This document shows positions 1 through 9,377 of a stretch of DNA of 64,000 nt, one piece after another; position 1 is the first letter of the stretch, and each line of letters begins with the position of its first letter. The notes beneath the pieces are model-generated. The model did no database searches. It had not been told where the DNA came from and saw only the letters and a list, made by a program, of their open reading frames with translations. A program made the translations under genes and the position numbers. The stretch is from Paraphoma chrysanthemicola (taxonomy: Eukaryota > Ascomycota > Dothideomycetes > Pleosporales > Phaeosphaeriaceae): NCBI GenBank assembly GCA_020744225.1, contig JAGMWG010000001.1:1798001-1862000 (forward strand). The letters run 5' to 3'.

Positions 1-1366
1 GTCCTGTGGACGTGTATGTTGAAGGAAACGCATAGATCAAGCTAGCTTCTCGTAAATACTCAGCAGCATACGACCACCTTGTGGCACTGGGACCGCTGTC
101 GACGACTATTTCACGAACGGTCCTCGGCCCCGTGACAACCTTTTCACTGATTTTATCGGATGTGCCCCAAGAAAGCAGATGGCCGTCGACTCGGATGTGC
201 CCCAAGAAAGCAGATGGCTGTCGACATGGAGAGCAATGCCGAAGTTCACCCTTTCTTTCAAATTCTGCAACGCGAACACTATGTGCAGTCGCGCATTAAG
301 GCAGGACAGCCGAGACGTCCTCGCCTCTCCATGTGCGCGCATTTTCACTCGCCCAAACCCATCATTCTGTTTTGCGACCCGTGCAATTGATCAAATCTAT
401 TGCTACGCGCGTACGTACGATGGACTTGTCATGCTCTCACGTCAGTCGTGTTGAGTTTTGACAATCAGCGTTCAGCGGCATGCACTTGCTCTTCGGTCTT
501 GCATAATTCTCCGCCAATGTAACAAACTCTTCAAGGGACCGAAGACCCTCACCGCTACTAGACCGACCATGAAAGTAGGCCTCACAGATCAAAAGTATGT
601 CTTGATTGCGCTCTCAAGACACAATATCATGCAAGGAAAGGTAAACATCCTCTAAATAATGCCCGACTGAGTAACAATTCTACATGGCGAACTATACTCG
701 ATCTAAATCTTGCTATATGTACATCATTAGTACCGAGGCCTGGACACTGCAACCTGCATACCACTGGCTCGACTGAGATGCCACCAAGATTGATGTGCTA
801 CAAGGAGATCGAGCACAGAGCTGGTAGGTGACCCCCCACCCCTTGAGGTCGGAATCACATCGCCGCTGCATTATTTACGCAACTTATGTTGTGTAACCGA
901 GCAACCTCAAGCACGGCATAACCCTTGATTATATTGCGCCGCTCGTGTGCATGGGTGTGAAAATCGGCTTGTCACGCCGCATTTTCCCACCTCTCATGAA
1001 AGGGTGGTTGATAAAATCTCGGAGAATTAGGGATCTGATCTGCTGGGTGTAGATGTGAAAGATATGCGGTGTATCATAGCGGGTGTAATAGGACCGATGC
1101 AAATCACTGAGCATGGACATAAGCTCAAGATAACCAAAAGTCGAAGTGAACACGCGTGTGGCTCCAATTATCGTTATCAAACAATTGAAAAGGGGCTTAT
1201 GAAAGCCAGACCAGTCGTGAATAAGAGTAGATAAGGAGACAGGCACGAGAGCATCAATAATCAAAGGACATCTGGAGGACATGGTGTGAGATAGAGACCG
1301 TACCTTCCAAAGAGTCCAGTCACCTGAAGGCGAGATGACTGCCAATATCACACACAATGCGCACGC
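1..1366. other. No supported gene; intergenic stretch
   Basis: I see no reading frame here with recognisable protein features. The short open frames lack ATG starts, splice context or family resemblance. The longest, on the minus strand at 929-1357, starts at GTG and resembles no family I know. The only clear structure is a 35-bp tandem duplication at 156-225. The right part is the 3' flank of the minus-strand RING gene that ends at 1367. Confidence 0.6.
156..225. repeat. 35-bp tandem duplication (two units)
   Basis: Two directly adjacent 35-bp units, 156-190 and 191-225, both begin TCGGATGTGCCCCAAG and end GTCGAC. They differ at one position (C versus T in the eighth base from the end). This is a recent local duplication. 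No function is apparent. Confidence 0.95.
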
Positions 1367-2513
1367 TCAAGGCCGCGCTCCGACAAACCTACTCAAATCC
1401 CAATCATCAAACTCATCCCACGTATGCCCACTCGCCTCCAGTCCCGGCACACCAGACTCGTCCGCAGCACCACTCTGCACCCTCTTCCTCGACCACAAAC
1501 CAGCCCCTATAGCCTTCCTCTTCTTCCCCGCGTCCTTGCCCTTCGTCTCCAAAATCTTGTCCCTGGGCACGATTTTCACCTCCTCCAAATCATCACTCCC
1601 ATCACCCCCATCCATTCTCGCCAACCACTCCCTCCTCACCTCCCTATACCCCTTCCTCCCCACCCACACCTCCAACGCCCTATCCGCACACGCCTTCACA
1701 AACTCGCTATCCCACTGCCCACTCTCCCGACCAAACCATCCGCTGTCCACAAACGCCATGAACACCTCGACCACGAATTCGCGAATCTCTTGATCCGCGT
1801 GGCCCTCGCCAAATGCCCACTTGACTGACTCCGCCCAGAAGCGTGATGTAGCTTCGGTGAAGAATGTCCGTATGATGGCGTGTTTGAACGGCTTGTCGGA
1901 CAGGGTGATTGAGACGGTCCAGCATTTGAGTAGGAAGACGTTGAACGCGTCGGTTTTGCGCGACAAACTCGGGTTGATGGATAAAGTGCCGGAGTAGAGG
2001 TAATCGAGGTACGTCTGTACGGCTTCAGGATCGAGTGGGGTGTCGATAGTCAAGTGTTTGAGTAAGGGCTCGTTCTTCCAGGGAGCGCGACACATGGGAC
2101 ATGTAGGCGCTGTGCGATCGAGGATGTTGGCGCGGCAGGATTGTTTCCACTGCTCGATGCATGTGTCGTGGATGCTTTGGCCGCAGGTGACGCAGTAGGT
2201 TATGTCTTTGGTTGTGGGGTTGAGGTCGTCCTGGCATACGCAGCATTCCTCTTCGGAACCTGGGGCGGGGGTGAGAGCGAGGGTCTTGCGGTTATGCTGG
2301 AGTTGGGTTTTGAAGAGCGTGGATGTGCGGCAGATGAGGTCTTCGTGGACGGCGAAGCGGCGGTCGATGTTGCGCACTTTGAACCGCACGATTTTGCTGC
2401 CGATGCTGGGACTGGGATTGGTCAGTGAGGTTGAGGTATTCAGCTAACATATACGACACGTACCTGGCCGTGCCTATGTTTTTGGTTGCACTTCGGCTTT
2501 TGGAGGTCGTCAT
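1367..2513 (-). CDS. RING finger nested in a BTB/POZ-like domain, copy 1
   Basis: Two exons (2513-2464, 2405-1367) separated by a 58-nt GTACGT...CAG intron give 362 aa. The start is the ATG at 2513; the open frame upstream begins only with TTG. Residues about 22-60 look like the first half of a BTB fold (FAVHEDLIC...FKTQL). A zinc-binding RING-like module follows: C71, C74, C88, C91, H96, C99, C119, C122. The second half of BTB resumes at about 130-190 (DPEAVQTYLDYLYSG, then FLLKCWTVSI). The C-terminus is basic and Asp/Trp-containing with no known domain. RING domains recruit E2 enzymes and BTB domains often bind Cul3 or dimerise, so a ubiquitin-ligase role is an inference. The usual fourth RING ligand (His of CGH) is Gln and is apparently replaced by an upstream Cys (YCxxCG). 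A paralog lies directly upstream. Confidence 0.85.
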
Positions 2514-2998
2514 GATTACATTCGGTGGATTCAAGGAAGTGAAGTAGAGAGTGTGGACTATCTGGACTTATGATCTAGCGGAGCTGCAAACGCACCCGCC
2601 TATTTCAGGGTGAAAGACGGTGAGGCGCCGTAACACCGTATGGGTGGCAGTGAGAGACGGTGACGAGAGGGCCCCAACAAGTGAAGTTAAAATGTTCATT
2701 GAGAATTTCCACATTTGATTTAAGCATTTCGATAGGTGACGACGCGATTAGGGTAGGATCACGTTGCCAAAGTGCATGAAGTTCGCAAAAGGTTAGATGT
2801 CAAGTTAGACTATTCGTACAAAAGAAAACTCTATGTGTGTGTGCATGGCACCCAGCCTTGATGTATGCCTCACGACCATGAGGATCGGGTAATGATATCC
2901 AAGCTGCTGTTATGTTCTGGGTCATTTGCCCAGAACTGACCTCCAGCTTCAGGTTCAGTGACTTGCGGCAGTACTCCATAAATGCTCTAATTGAGTCT
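2514..2998. other. Intergenic, promoter of RING-BTB copy 1
   Basis: This stretch holds the 5' flank of the minus-strand gene starting at 2513 and the 3' flank of its paralog ending at 2999. I see no gene in it. Confidence 0.6.
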
Positions 2999-3955
2999 CT
3001 AAACCTCAGAACCAGTGTCCTCGTCTTCATCTTCGCCGTCCTCATTTCCAGCTTCGCCATTGTCTGCTTCAGAGCCATCGTCGTTCTCTTCAAGCTCGTA
3101 CTCGCCATTTGTGTGCGCCTGGAGTAGCTCGCCATCCTTCACTTTGTCTTTCAAGGACTGCAATATGGATCGACACAAGTAATGGGTGAAAGAAGTCGGA
3201 AATTCGTGAGATTCGTTATGGAACCAATCCGGTTCCATGTTTGCCAAAAAGGCATCGGCAACGAAGGATCTCATCGAAGGGGAAGAATTTTCTTCGAATG
3301 CGTATTTGACAGAGGCAAGCCAGAAGCCTGGATGACTCTCATTCACGACTGCGTGTACGTACTCAGCGATGAGTGCGTACCGGAATTTGGTATCCTTCAA
3401 AATGACCGATACGGTCCACGCTTTAAGCAGCATGAGATTGAAGTCCTCGTCGCTTTCGATGGAAGACTCTTGGTACTGGAGACAGCCAGTGTACAGCCAA
3501 TCAATGTATAGTTGGACCGCATCTGAGTCGAGTGGCTCGTCTAGAACGATGAGGTCCTCCCTGTCCTCCCTCCAGATTCTCCGGCATAAGGGACATGTCG
3601 TGGTGCCAGCTCGCGCCTGATTCCACTGCTCCATGCATTTCTCATGCACATTTTGGCCGCATGAGGTGCAGAACGTGATATCATCTTTTTTTGGGTCCAG
3701 ATCCTCGTGGCATATGGTGCATTCTCCCTCTACCACTTTTCGATCACCCTGCAGACGCCGCTTAAAAAGTTTGGAGTTGGCGCATATGAGATCTTCGTGG
3801 GTGGCAAATAGCCTCTCGCTGTTGCTGACCTTGACTTGGATGAACTTGCGGCCCAAGCTGCGTACTATCAATTACCATTCCTTCGCACCCGTAAGTGGTA
3901 CGTACCTTATTGGACCTCGCTTCCGAGCAGGTCCACGTTTCTTGACTACAGCCAT
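2999..3955 (-). CDS. RING finger nested in a BTB/POZ-like domain, copy 2
   Basis: Two exons (3955-3906, 3857-2999) with a 48-nt intron give 302 aa. Exon 1 is 50 nt and ends in phase 2 within an AGC serine codon, exactly as in the neighbouring copy, so the two genes share intron position and arose by tandem duplication. The first BTB half is at about 25-52 (LFATHEDLICANSKLFKRRL). The RING ligands are C63, C66, C80, C83, H88, C91, C105 and C108. The second BTB half follows (DSDAVQLYIDWLYTG, LLKAWTVSVIL). The C-terminal 40 residues are strongly acidic (Glu/Asp/Gly) instead of basic as in copy 1. As in copy 1, the canonical RING His after CG is Gln and a Cys lies three residues before that CG Cys. 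Function is not known to me; an E3 ubiquitin-ligase-like role is inferred. Confidence 0.87.
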
Positions 3956-4222
3956 GGTCGAGTTTGAATATTTGCCGCGGTTCGTATGAGGGAAGCACTG
4001 GTTGATGGTTATGCAAAGACCGTGAGTAGACAGACATTAAAAGGTGAGAGGAGCAAGATATATGGATGGTCTGTCTCGGAATTTTTGTAAAAACTCTTGG
4101 TGATTGCGCCGTCTCTCACCTGTGAGATTACTGGTATCAATTGCCCGTCCCAAACGCCTTTTCGTGTGCCATCGATAAGCGAAAGCATGCGGGTATCTCA
4201 TGAACAAAATATTGCGACTTGA

Positions 4223-5349
4223 TTACGAGCCAATATACCATAGTTCGACGCCCATGACTTCGAACTTCTTGCCATCGTCGCTCAAAGGCTCGTTGCCAAA
4301 GGTAGGACACGTGTCCGATACGCCGTTTTCAAGGTTGTCGCCCAGCCACAAACCATAATGGCCATCACTACAAACATGTTAGCCATGTTCAATTTTGTAT
4401 GCAGGAAATCCACTTACCCTCCTCCAATGCTCAGGTAGCTGTGCTCGCAGAAAATCATGTAGTCATTCACGCCGCTGTATGGGAAGGCCTTGAACCTTAT
4501 TCTCTCTGGTGTGCTTGTCCCACTCCGACTGGGGTTGCCTGACAGGGGTGGTGATAGTGTGCTCTTCGGCTTGGACGTCGCAATGGTAGTCATGCGCGTG
4601 GCATGCGTTGTGTCTGCCGATGGTGGCGGTGGTAGGCTTGCGAGATCAGGCAGCGAAGATAAGACATGCGCTCGCCAAAGGAAGCACTCGCCGTTGCCGT
4701 AGAAGTGCGCAGCTGGATGCGGTGGGTCGGAAAGGTATGCGCCAAACACTCCTCCGCTGCCATCGCGAACCACTAGCACATACCCGCCTCTCTTCCCCCG
4801 ATAGTCGTCGCTCTTCTGGTAAAGAGTCGCCAAGCTCACACCGTTCTGCTCGAGGCTGTATGCCAGACTCCACTCGTCTACAAGCTGTAGTCGCGGTGGG
4901 ACGAGCAACCGAATCTCCTCCGCGAGTGCCTTGCTTAGCAGCTTGCCCTTCTCGCGCATGCCATGCCTATATCCCTTCAGTGTCAGAGGTGTGAGCGGAG
5001 GCGGTTGGAAGGGGCTGGCGGTGCGCTGGGGTGCCTGAAAGACGCTGTTCATGTCGGCGGCGGATGTGGTGGAGGAGACGAGGCTGGCGAGGGAATGCGA
5101 AAGGGAGGACGCGGTGGATTGGAGTTGTGATTGTATCGAGCTGTTGCTGTTTGGGTTGTTGTTCACGCCTCTCGTGTTGCCATTCGCGTCAGATTTGGGG
5201 CTTGCGTCGGTGTTCAGCCGTCGCATCACACCAGACACGGCATATGAGATGGGATAGGTGAAGTACGAGGACGAGCGCTGGGGCGTAGAGCGTGAGGGTG
5301 GTGAGGAGGAAGGGAGGGAAGACTGCGCCGAATCTGTGGATGGCGGCAT
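4223..5349 (-). CDS. OXR1: OXR1-like TLDc-domain protein (oxidation resistance)
   Basis: Two exons (5349-4418, 4367-4223) joined across a 50-nt GTAAGT...TAG intron give 358 aa. The first ~110 residues are Ser/Pro/Asn-rich and probably disordered. The TLDc domain runs from about 125 to the end: LSKALAEEIRLLVP, the AYSLEQNGVSLATLY helix, the YVLVVRD...GVFGAYL strand pair, GNGECFLW, then YMIFCEHSYLSIGGGDGHYGLWL and the terminal FEVMGVELWYIG. A Ser/Thr/Pro insert of about 50 residues interrupts TLDc after the GECFLW strand. OXR1-family proteins protect eukaryotes against oxidative damage, and TLDc proteins are known to engage the V-ATPase. The short exon 2 supplies the conserved C-terminal strand, which supports this splice choice. 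The upstream gene is TRM10. Confidence 0.93.
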
Positions 5350-5853
5350 CGAATGATCCGTAATTAGATTAAGGGAACGGATGGACGTTTTGTGGAGCGT
5401 GGCACACGGGTGGGTGGAGTTGAGATCGTCTCAAATTGCCCTGTTGCGCGAGGTGGAGAGCTGTGACGTTGCATGCCACTGCTTAGTGGGCTGACAGCAG
5501 CCAGAGAGGCTCAAAGCAAAGCATTGCTGCCAAGGTGCTAAAACTTGGTCGCTGTCACAGTTCAACAAATAGATAGCTTCTGTGCGACAATTCGCGCTGT
5601 GGATGTGATAGAATCCACGATGATGCAATGTCTACTGTGCTTTTTCGGCCGGGTACCTGATGCTTCCAGCGCCCGCGCTAATGGACCCCAGAAAGCTTAT
5701 TCCCCGCTAACCGTGTTTGCTACCTGAAGACCTCCTGTCAGATGGCGTTTGAATTGCATGTTAAGGCAGTCGCAAATCGACCAAATCCCTTCAAGCATAT
5801 AACAGCCCAGGCTTCTACCAACGTAGCCGACCAGCTGGATTGTTCTTCACGGC
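5350..5853. other. Intergenic, promoter of OXR1-like gene
   Basis: This is the 5' flank of the minus-strand OXR1-like gene and the 3' flank of TRM10. I see no gene or repeat in it. Confidence 0.6.
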
Positions 5854-7098
5854 TCAATCTGCCTCCGTCTCCCCAAGCGGCAGCCCTTTGGTTACCTCAA
5901 TTACCTCCGTCTCAGGGACATCTGCAGCACCCTCTGCGTCCTCGACCGCCTCTTTAGCAACGTCCTTTTTGTCCTCCTGGCCCTGCTGCTCTGGCTCGTC
6001 TCCATCCTCTCCGTTCTCCTTGAGCTTTCCGCCCTTTCGCTTCGGCATGACCTCCATGAATGCCTTACCCCAGTCGCCGAACTCCATCCACTTCAATAGA
6101 ATCTCAAGCACATGATTCGTGACGAGCACTTGTCTGTCTCGCATCTCCAAGTACTCCTTGATCGGTAATTTCGCTGTCTTGATTCCTCGATTGACAGCCC
6201 TTTTGTGACAGATGCCCTTGTGCCGGTTCTTATCAACCAAGCCACCGATTATGTAGGTGCTGTTTGGCTTGAGATGTGTGAGCACATTGTCCGACTCGGA
6301 CGACAGATAGACAATTTCTCCTTCCTCCTCTGCGTCACCCGCCGCTTGCTCTTCGCTTGATGCAGCTTCGTTTTTGGGCTGCACCAAGGCTCCAGCAATT
6401 GTACCACCATTGGGTCCAGTCATCCACTCTTTCGATTTTTCTGCGACAGCTACAAAGTCCTCCTCGAAGAATTGAAAGCCTTTCCAGCTTGTGTATTGTT
6501 GCGCTAGAATGCCGTCGAACCGCTCTTTCATCTTGCCACCGAAACTGCTGAGTGCCAGATGCGTCCTGTATTTGGATTTTCGGTTGTCGCTGTAGCACCG
6601 CGTAATCTGCAGTCCCAGGCTCTTGAGTTCATGATCGTACATCAAATCCTCGAAATCACAGTCGAAGATGACGGTAATCGGAACCTGCGTTCCGTCGCCT
6701 GCAAAGTGGCGTGGTAGTCGTGCTGGAGGCATCCTTGGTACATTGCCATTCTCATCAGCATGCTGCTCCTTCCAGTTTTCTCGCCTTCGTTCTTTCCGTT
6801 CTTTGGCTTTTTCTTTGCGCTTGATTTTGCGGTCTTCTCGTCCTGCTTCCCATTGCTCGAGCCGTCTCTTCTTTTTCAACTGATTTTTAGACAGCTTAGG
6901 CTCATCCGTTGTGTCTCCTCGGAATTCCTCTGGCGCTGTCGCTCTTTCATCTTCGGGTGCATTTTCGTTCACCAATGGATGTGAATCACCAGTCGCCTGA
7001 GATAATGTGGCGTCTTCCGGTCCATCGTCAAGGATGTCGTACTCGTCCTCGTCATGCTCCAGCTTCCGCATTTTCGAGGGCCGCTCCTCAGACTCCAT
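5854..7098 (-). CDS. TRM10: tRNA (guanine-9-N1)-methyltransferase
   Basis: A single exon encodes 414 aa from the ATG at 7098 (MESEERPSKMRKLEH). An in-frame ATG at 7158 would add 20 residues but reaches further into the short promoter shared with NDUFA13, so I prefer 7098. The N-terminal third is charged, with a KNQLKKKRRLEQW helix and a Lys/Arg-rich coiled segment. The SPOUT methyltransferase domain follows: ITVIFDCDFEDLMYDHE, LGLQITRCYSDNR, GEIVYLSSES, and the AdoMet-binding region IIGGLVDKNRHKG, then AKLPIKEYLEM and LLKWMEFGDWGKAF. This matches the fungal Trm10 layout. The C-terminal ~65 residues are acidic and low-complexity. The enzyme methylates N1 of G9 in tRNAs using S-adenosylmethionine. 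Confidence 0.95.
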   Translation of the reverse strand: MESEERPSKMRKLEHDEDEYDILDDGPEDATLSQATGDSHPLVNENAPEDERATAPEEFRGDTTDEPKLSKNQLKKKRRLEQWEAGREDRKIKRKEKAKERKERRRENWKEQHADENGNVPRMPPARLPRHFAGDGTQVPITVIFDCDFEDLMYDHELKSLGLQITRCYSDNRKSKYRTHLALSSFGGKMKERFDGILAQQYTSWKGFQFFEEDFVAVAEKSKEWMTGPNGGTIAGALVQPKNEAASSEEQAAGDAEEEGEIVYLSSESDNVLTHLKPNSTYIIGGLVDKNRHKGICHKRAVNRGIKTAKLPIKEYLEMRDRQVLVTNHVLEILLKWMEFGDWGKAFMEVMPKRKGGKLKENGEDGDEPEQQGQEDKKDVAKEAVEDAEGAADVPETEVIEVTKGLPLGETEAD

Positions 7099-7307
7099 TT
7101 TAAATATAGAGAGTTGTGTTTTAAAAAGTGGTGGTGATGTCAAAAATCGTCCACTCATCGTCGAGAAATTATGCAGTCACTAGCGCATGCCAAGCCACCC
7201 CCCGGTCGCCGCTGCAGCTCGAAGCTCGGAGCCTCACCACCACCTCACGTCTCCGCATCGACGGCACCCTTTGCACACCAATTGAGCCACGAACACGACC
7301 GCCCATC
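7099..7307. promoter_or_regulatory. Short shared head-to-head promoter, TRM10 / NDUFA13
   Basis: Only 209 bp separate the chosen ATG of TRM10 (minus, 7098) from the ATG of the NDUFA13 homolog (plus, 7308). Both promoters and 5' leaders must sit here. No TATA box is evident. The role is inferred from gene orientation. Confidence 0.6.
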
Positions 7308-7782
7308 ATGCCGCAGGATATGCCGCCGACTGGCGGCTACAGCCCCGTCCAATACAAGCGCAACCTCCCCGCGCGCGGCTTCCGGCCCGCCGTCTATGTC
7401 ATTGGAATGGGTGCGTTGATGACATACGGTTTCTGGAGGGTGGGACAGGGCATCAGAGAGCACAAGTATGTTAAAAAGGATGCTGGGGATTTGGAAGAAT
7501 TCTTAGGGCAATTGCTGACGGACCGTAGCGAACTCGCACGCGAGAAGATGTGGGCGCGGATACACCTGATTCCAGCGCTACAAGCCGAGGAAGACCGCGA
7601 TCAAGTACGAAGATATCTGGCGGACAGAGCGAGGGAGAAGGAACTGCTGGGCTCAGAGACGAGGGTATACAACAGCGACAGGTATGTTATGATGTCGAGT
7701 GTTCGAGGCGCATCTGCTAATCAACGATTTCAGGTTTGTTCGACCAACATTCGCGATCACACCGGAGAACGAGACGAAGTAG
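7308..7782 (+). CDS. NADH:ubiquinone oxidoreductase subunit, NDUFA13/GRIM-19 family
   Basis: Three exons (7308-7465, 7529-7681, 7734-7782) give 119 aa, a normal length for fungal members of this family. The protein starts MPQDMPPTGGYSPVQYKR, has one transmembrane helix at about 28-48 (RPAVYVIGMGALMTYGFW), then REHNELAREKMWARIHLIP and a charged helix. The introns are 63 and 52 nt. The last exon completes RVYNSDRFVRPTF and ends ...PENETK. This is an accessory subunit of respiratory complex I in the inner mitochondrial membrane. It is transcribed divergently from TRM10. Confidence 0.93.
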
Positions 7783-8211
7783 AGGATACCAAAGGAGAAG
7801 ATGGAATAAATCAATCCGTATTTGTAAATACAAGGATGCTTCCCGTCATTGGGATTTCGCTACAACAGCTTTGCCCACAGGAAATGCACAATGTTCGCTA
7901 TCAATATCTTCTTGGCTCTCATGTTTCTGTGCCCGTATCTGGAACGTCAGATTCGCAATGCTATATCTTGCAAACAGACAATTCTCGGAGATGCGATTTA
8001 GGGTCCAACGAGTGATTCTCCAGACAACTATCAATCACCAGCGGGCTTCTCCTCTGCCGCCTAGTATGAAAGCTCTCTGCTTCGCTATTCATTCTCCTCT
8101 CTATCTACACGCTCGTCTACTGACTTAACCCCAACTCTCAACTCCTCGAAGCATATCCAAAGACTACACGAACCTAATCAGCCATTCGACGCCAAAAGTC
8201 CATCATCAGCC
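7783..8211. other. Intergenic between NDUFA13 homolog and BTB-like gene
   Basis: This is the 3' flank of the complex I gene and the promoter of the next plus-strand gene. Open frames continue past the NDUFA13 stop only by ignoring its introns. I see no independent gene. Confidence 0.6.
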
Positions 8212-8998
8212 ATGACCACTACCTCCGTCATGGCCACCAAATTTTTCACCAAACCCAACCGCAACCGACTCAGACCATGCCGGTTAGGAACTAATCTCCC
8301 ACGCTGAGACCCTCGACCTCCACGCTGACCAAGTCCTCCTGCTCCTCGGCCCCTCACCAACTCCAACACCATACCCATTTCTCCTCTCCAGTATCCCCAA
8401 AACCGCAACCTTCCTTATCCAAACTAGCACCTTGCCTCCGGGGAATCGCCACATCCGCCTCCCGCATCTCGACTCCGATATGCTGACCGCATACTTGGAA
8501 CTCGGACGCACGAAGCTATTCACGCCCGAGTATGCGTGGGGCGATCTGATCACATTAGCCATCACGGCAGAGCAATTGGGCGATAACATCGTACAGATGC
8601 ATGTTCTCGCTGTCATGCGGAAGAAAGGCCAGATGGTAGCTGAGGGGAAGGGAGAGATGATTATGGCAGAAGAATACGATGTTGCCAGGAAAATCTGTGG
8701 AGGCGGAGGAGGTGCCGGGGAGGTGCTGAAAATCTTATATAGGCTGCGGCCGAAGATTGTGGGTTTGAAGGGTGGGAAGGGGAATACATTAAACGGCTCG
8801 TGGAAGTTGCGCCCGAGCGCGAAACTTTCGGGACGCTCGCGGTTTGGCTTCAAGGACGAGGACGATGTGGGTGTGGCATGGCCGCTGCGTCGTCTTCCTG
8901 GCGGGCAGTCGGGTCGTGGTGGTGCGGGCAAGAAGTTTGAGTGGCCGGTTCGGAAGAATGTTACGACGCCAGATTTTGAGGGAGAGAATGGGGCTTAG
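8212..8998 (+). CDS. Small BTB/POZ-like protein, 5' end uncertain
   Basis: One frame is open from 8288 to the TAG at 8996-8998. It begins with a divergent BTB fold: DLHADQVLLLLGPSPTP, then FLLSSIPKTATFLIQ and HIRLPHLDSDMLTAYLELG, then ITAEQLGDNIVQ. This resembles the BTB-like proteins of Dothideomycetes that have GP...PF and I.LP..D..... patterns. There is no ATG in this frame before the conserved part, so an upstream exon is needed. The ATG at 8212 with a 61-nt intron (8227-8287) would give MTTTS joined to ELISHAETLD; its donor (GTCATG) is weak. A 109-nt intron (8283-8391) is also in phase but deletes the first BTB strand. The C-terminus is basic with FGFKDEDDVG and GRGGAGKKFEWP and has no known domain. 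Function unknown. Confidence 0.55.
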
Positions 8999-9377
8999 TT
9001 GGCGAGGTTCCTGAGCTACGCGAGCATGTGCGGGTTATTTTCACGGCTTCAAAACGGATGAAAACCGACACAGATACATACTGCGTCTGATGATGTTCGA
9101 CTTGGGCATGACGCATCAGCGCAAAAGAATACAGATCGAATGCTATGCCTAATGTGATCACAGTGTGAAGACTTTTGGTCTCATGTGCTACTTGGTGGCA
9201 CATATTGTGACATTTGGCAACGCGATCGAACGCCATGAAACAATGAACGAATCTTTGACTCCCGTTCTGCTACTTTCATTGTCATGACTTGATCATATCT
9301 CATGAAACGAGTACTGACCCTCATTCCTTTTGTGTGATGGTGACTCGCCCAAGCTCCAACCCCAAAGCTCATGCTCA
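8999..9377. other. Intergenic between convergent genes
   Basis: This holds the 3' flanks of the plus-strand BTB-like gene and the minus-strand HET gene. I see nothing else in it. Confidence 0.6.

Noticed and set aside
929..1357. 142-codon minus-strand open frame next to the RING gene
   Set aside because: It starts at GTG, has no domain, and its composition is not gene-like. Nothing connects it by splicing to a neighbour.
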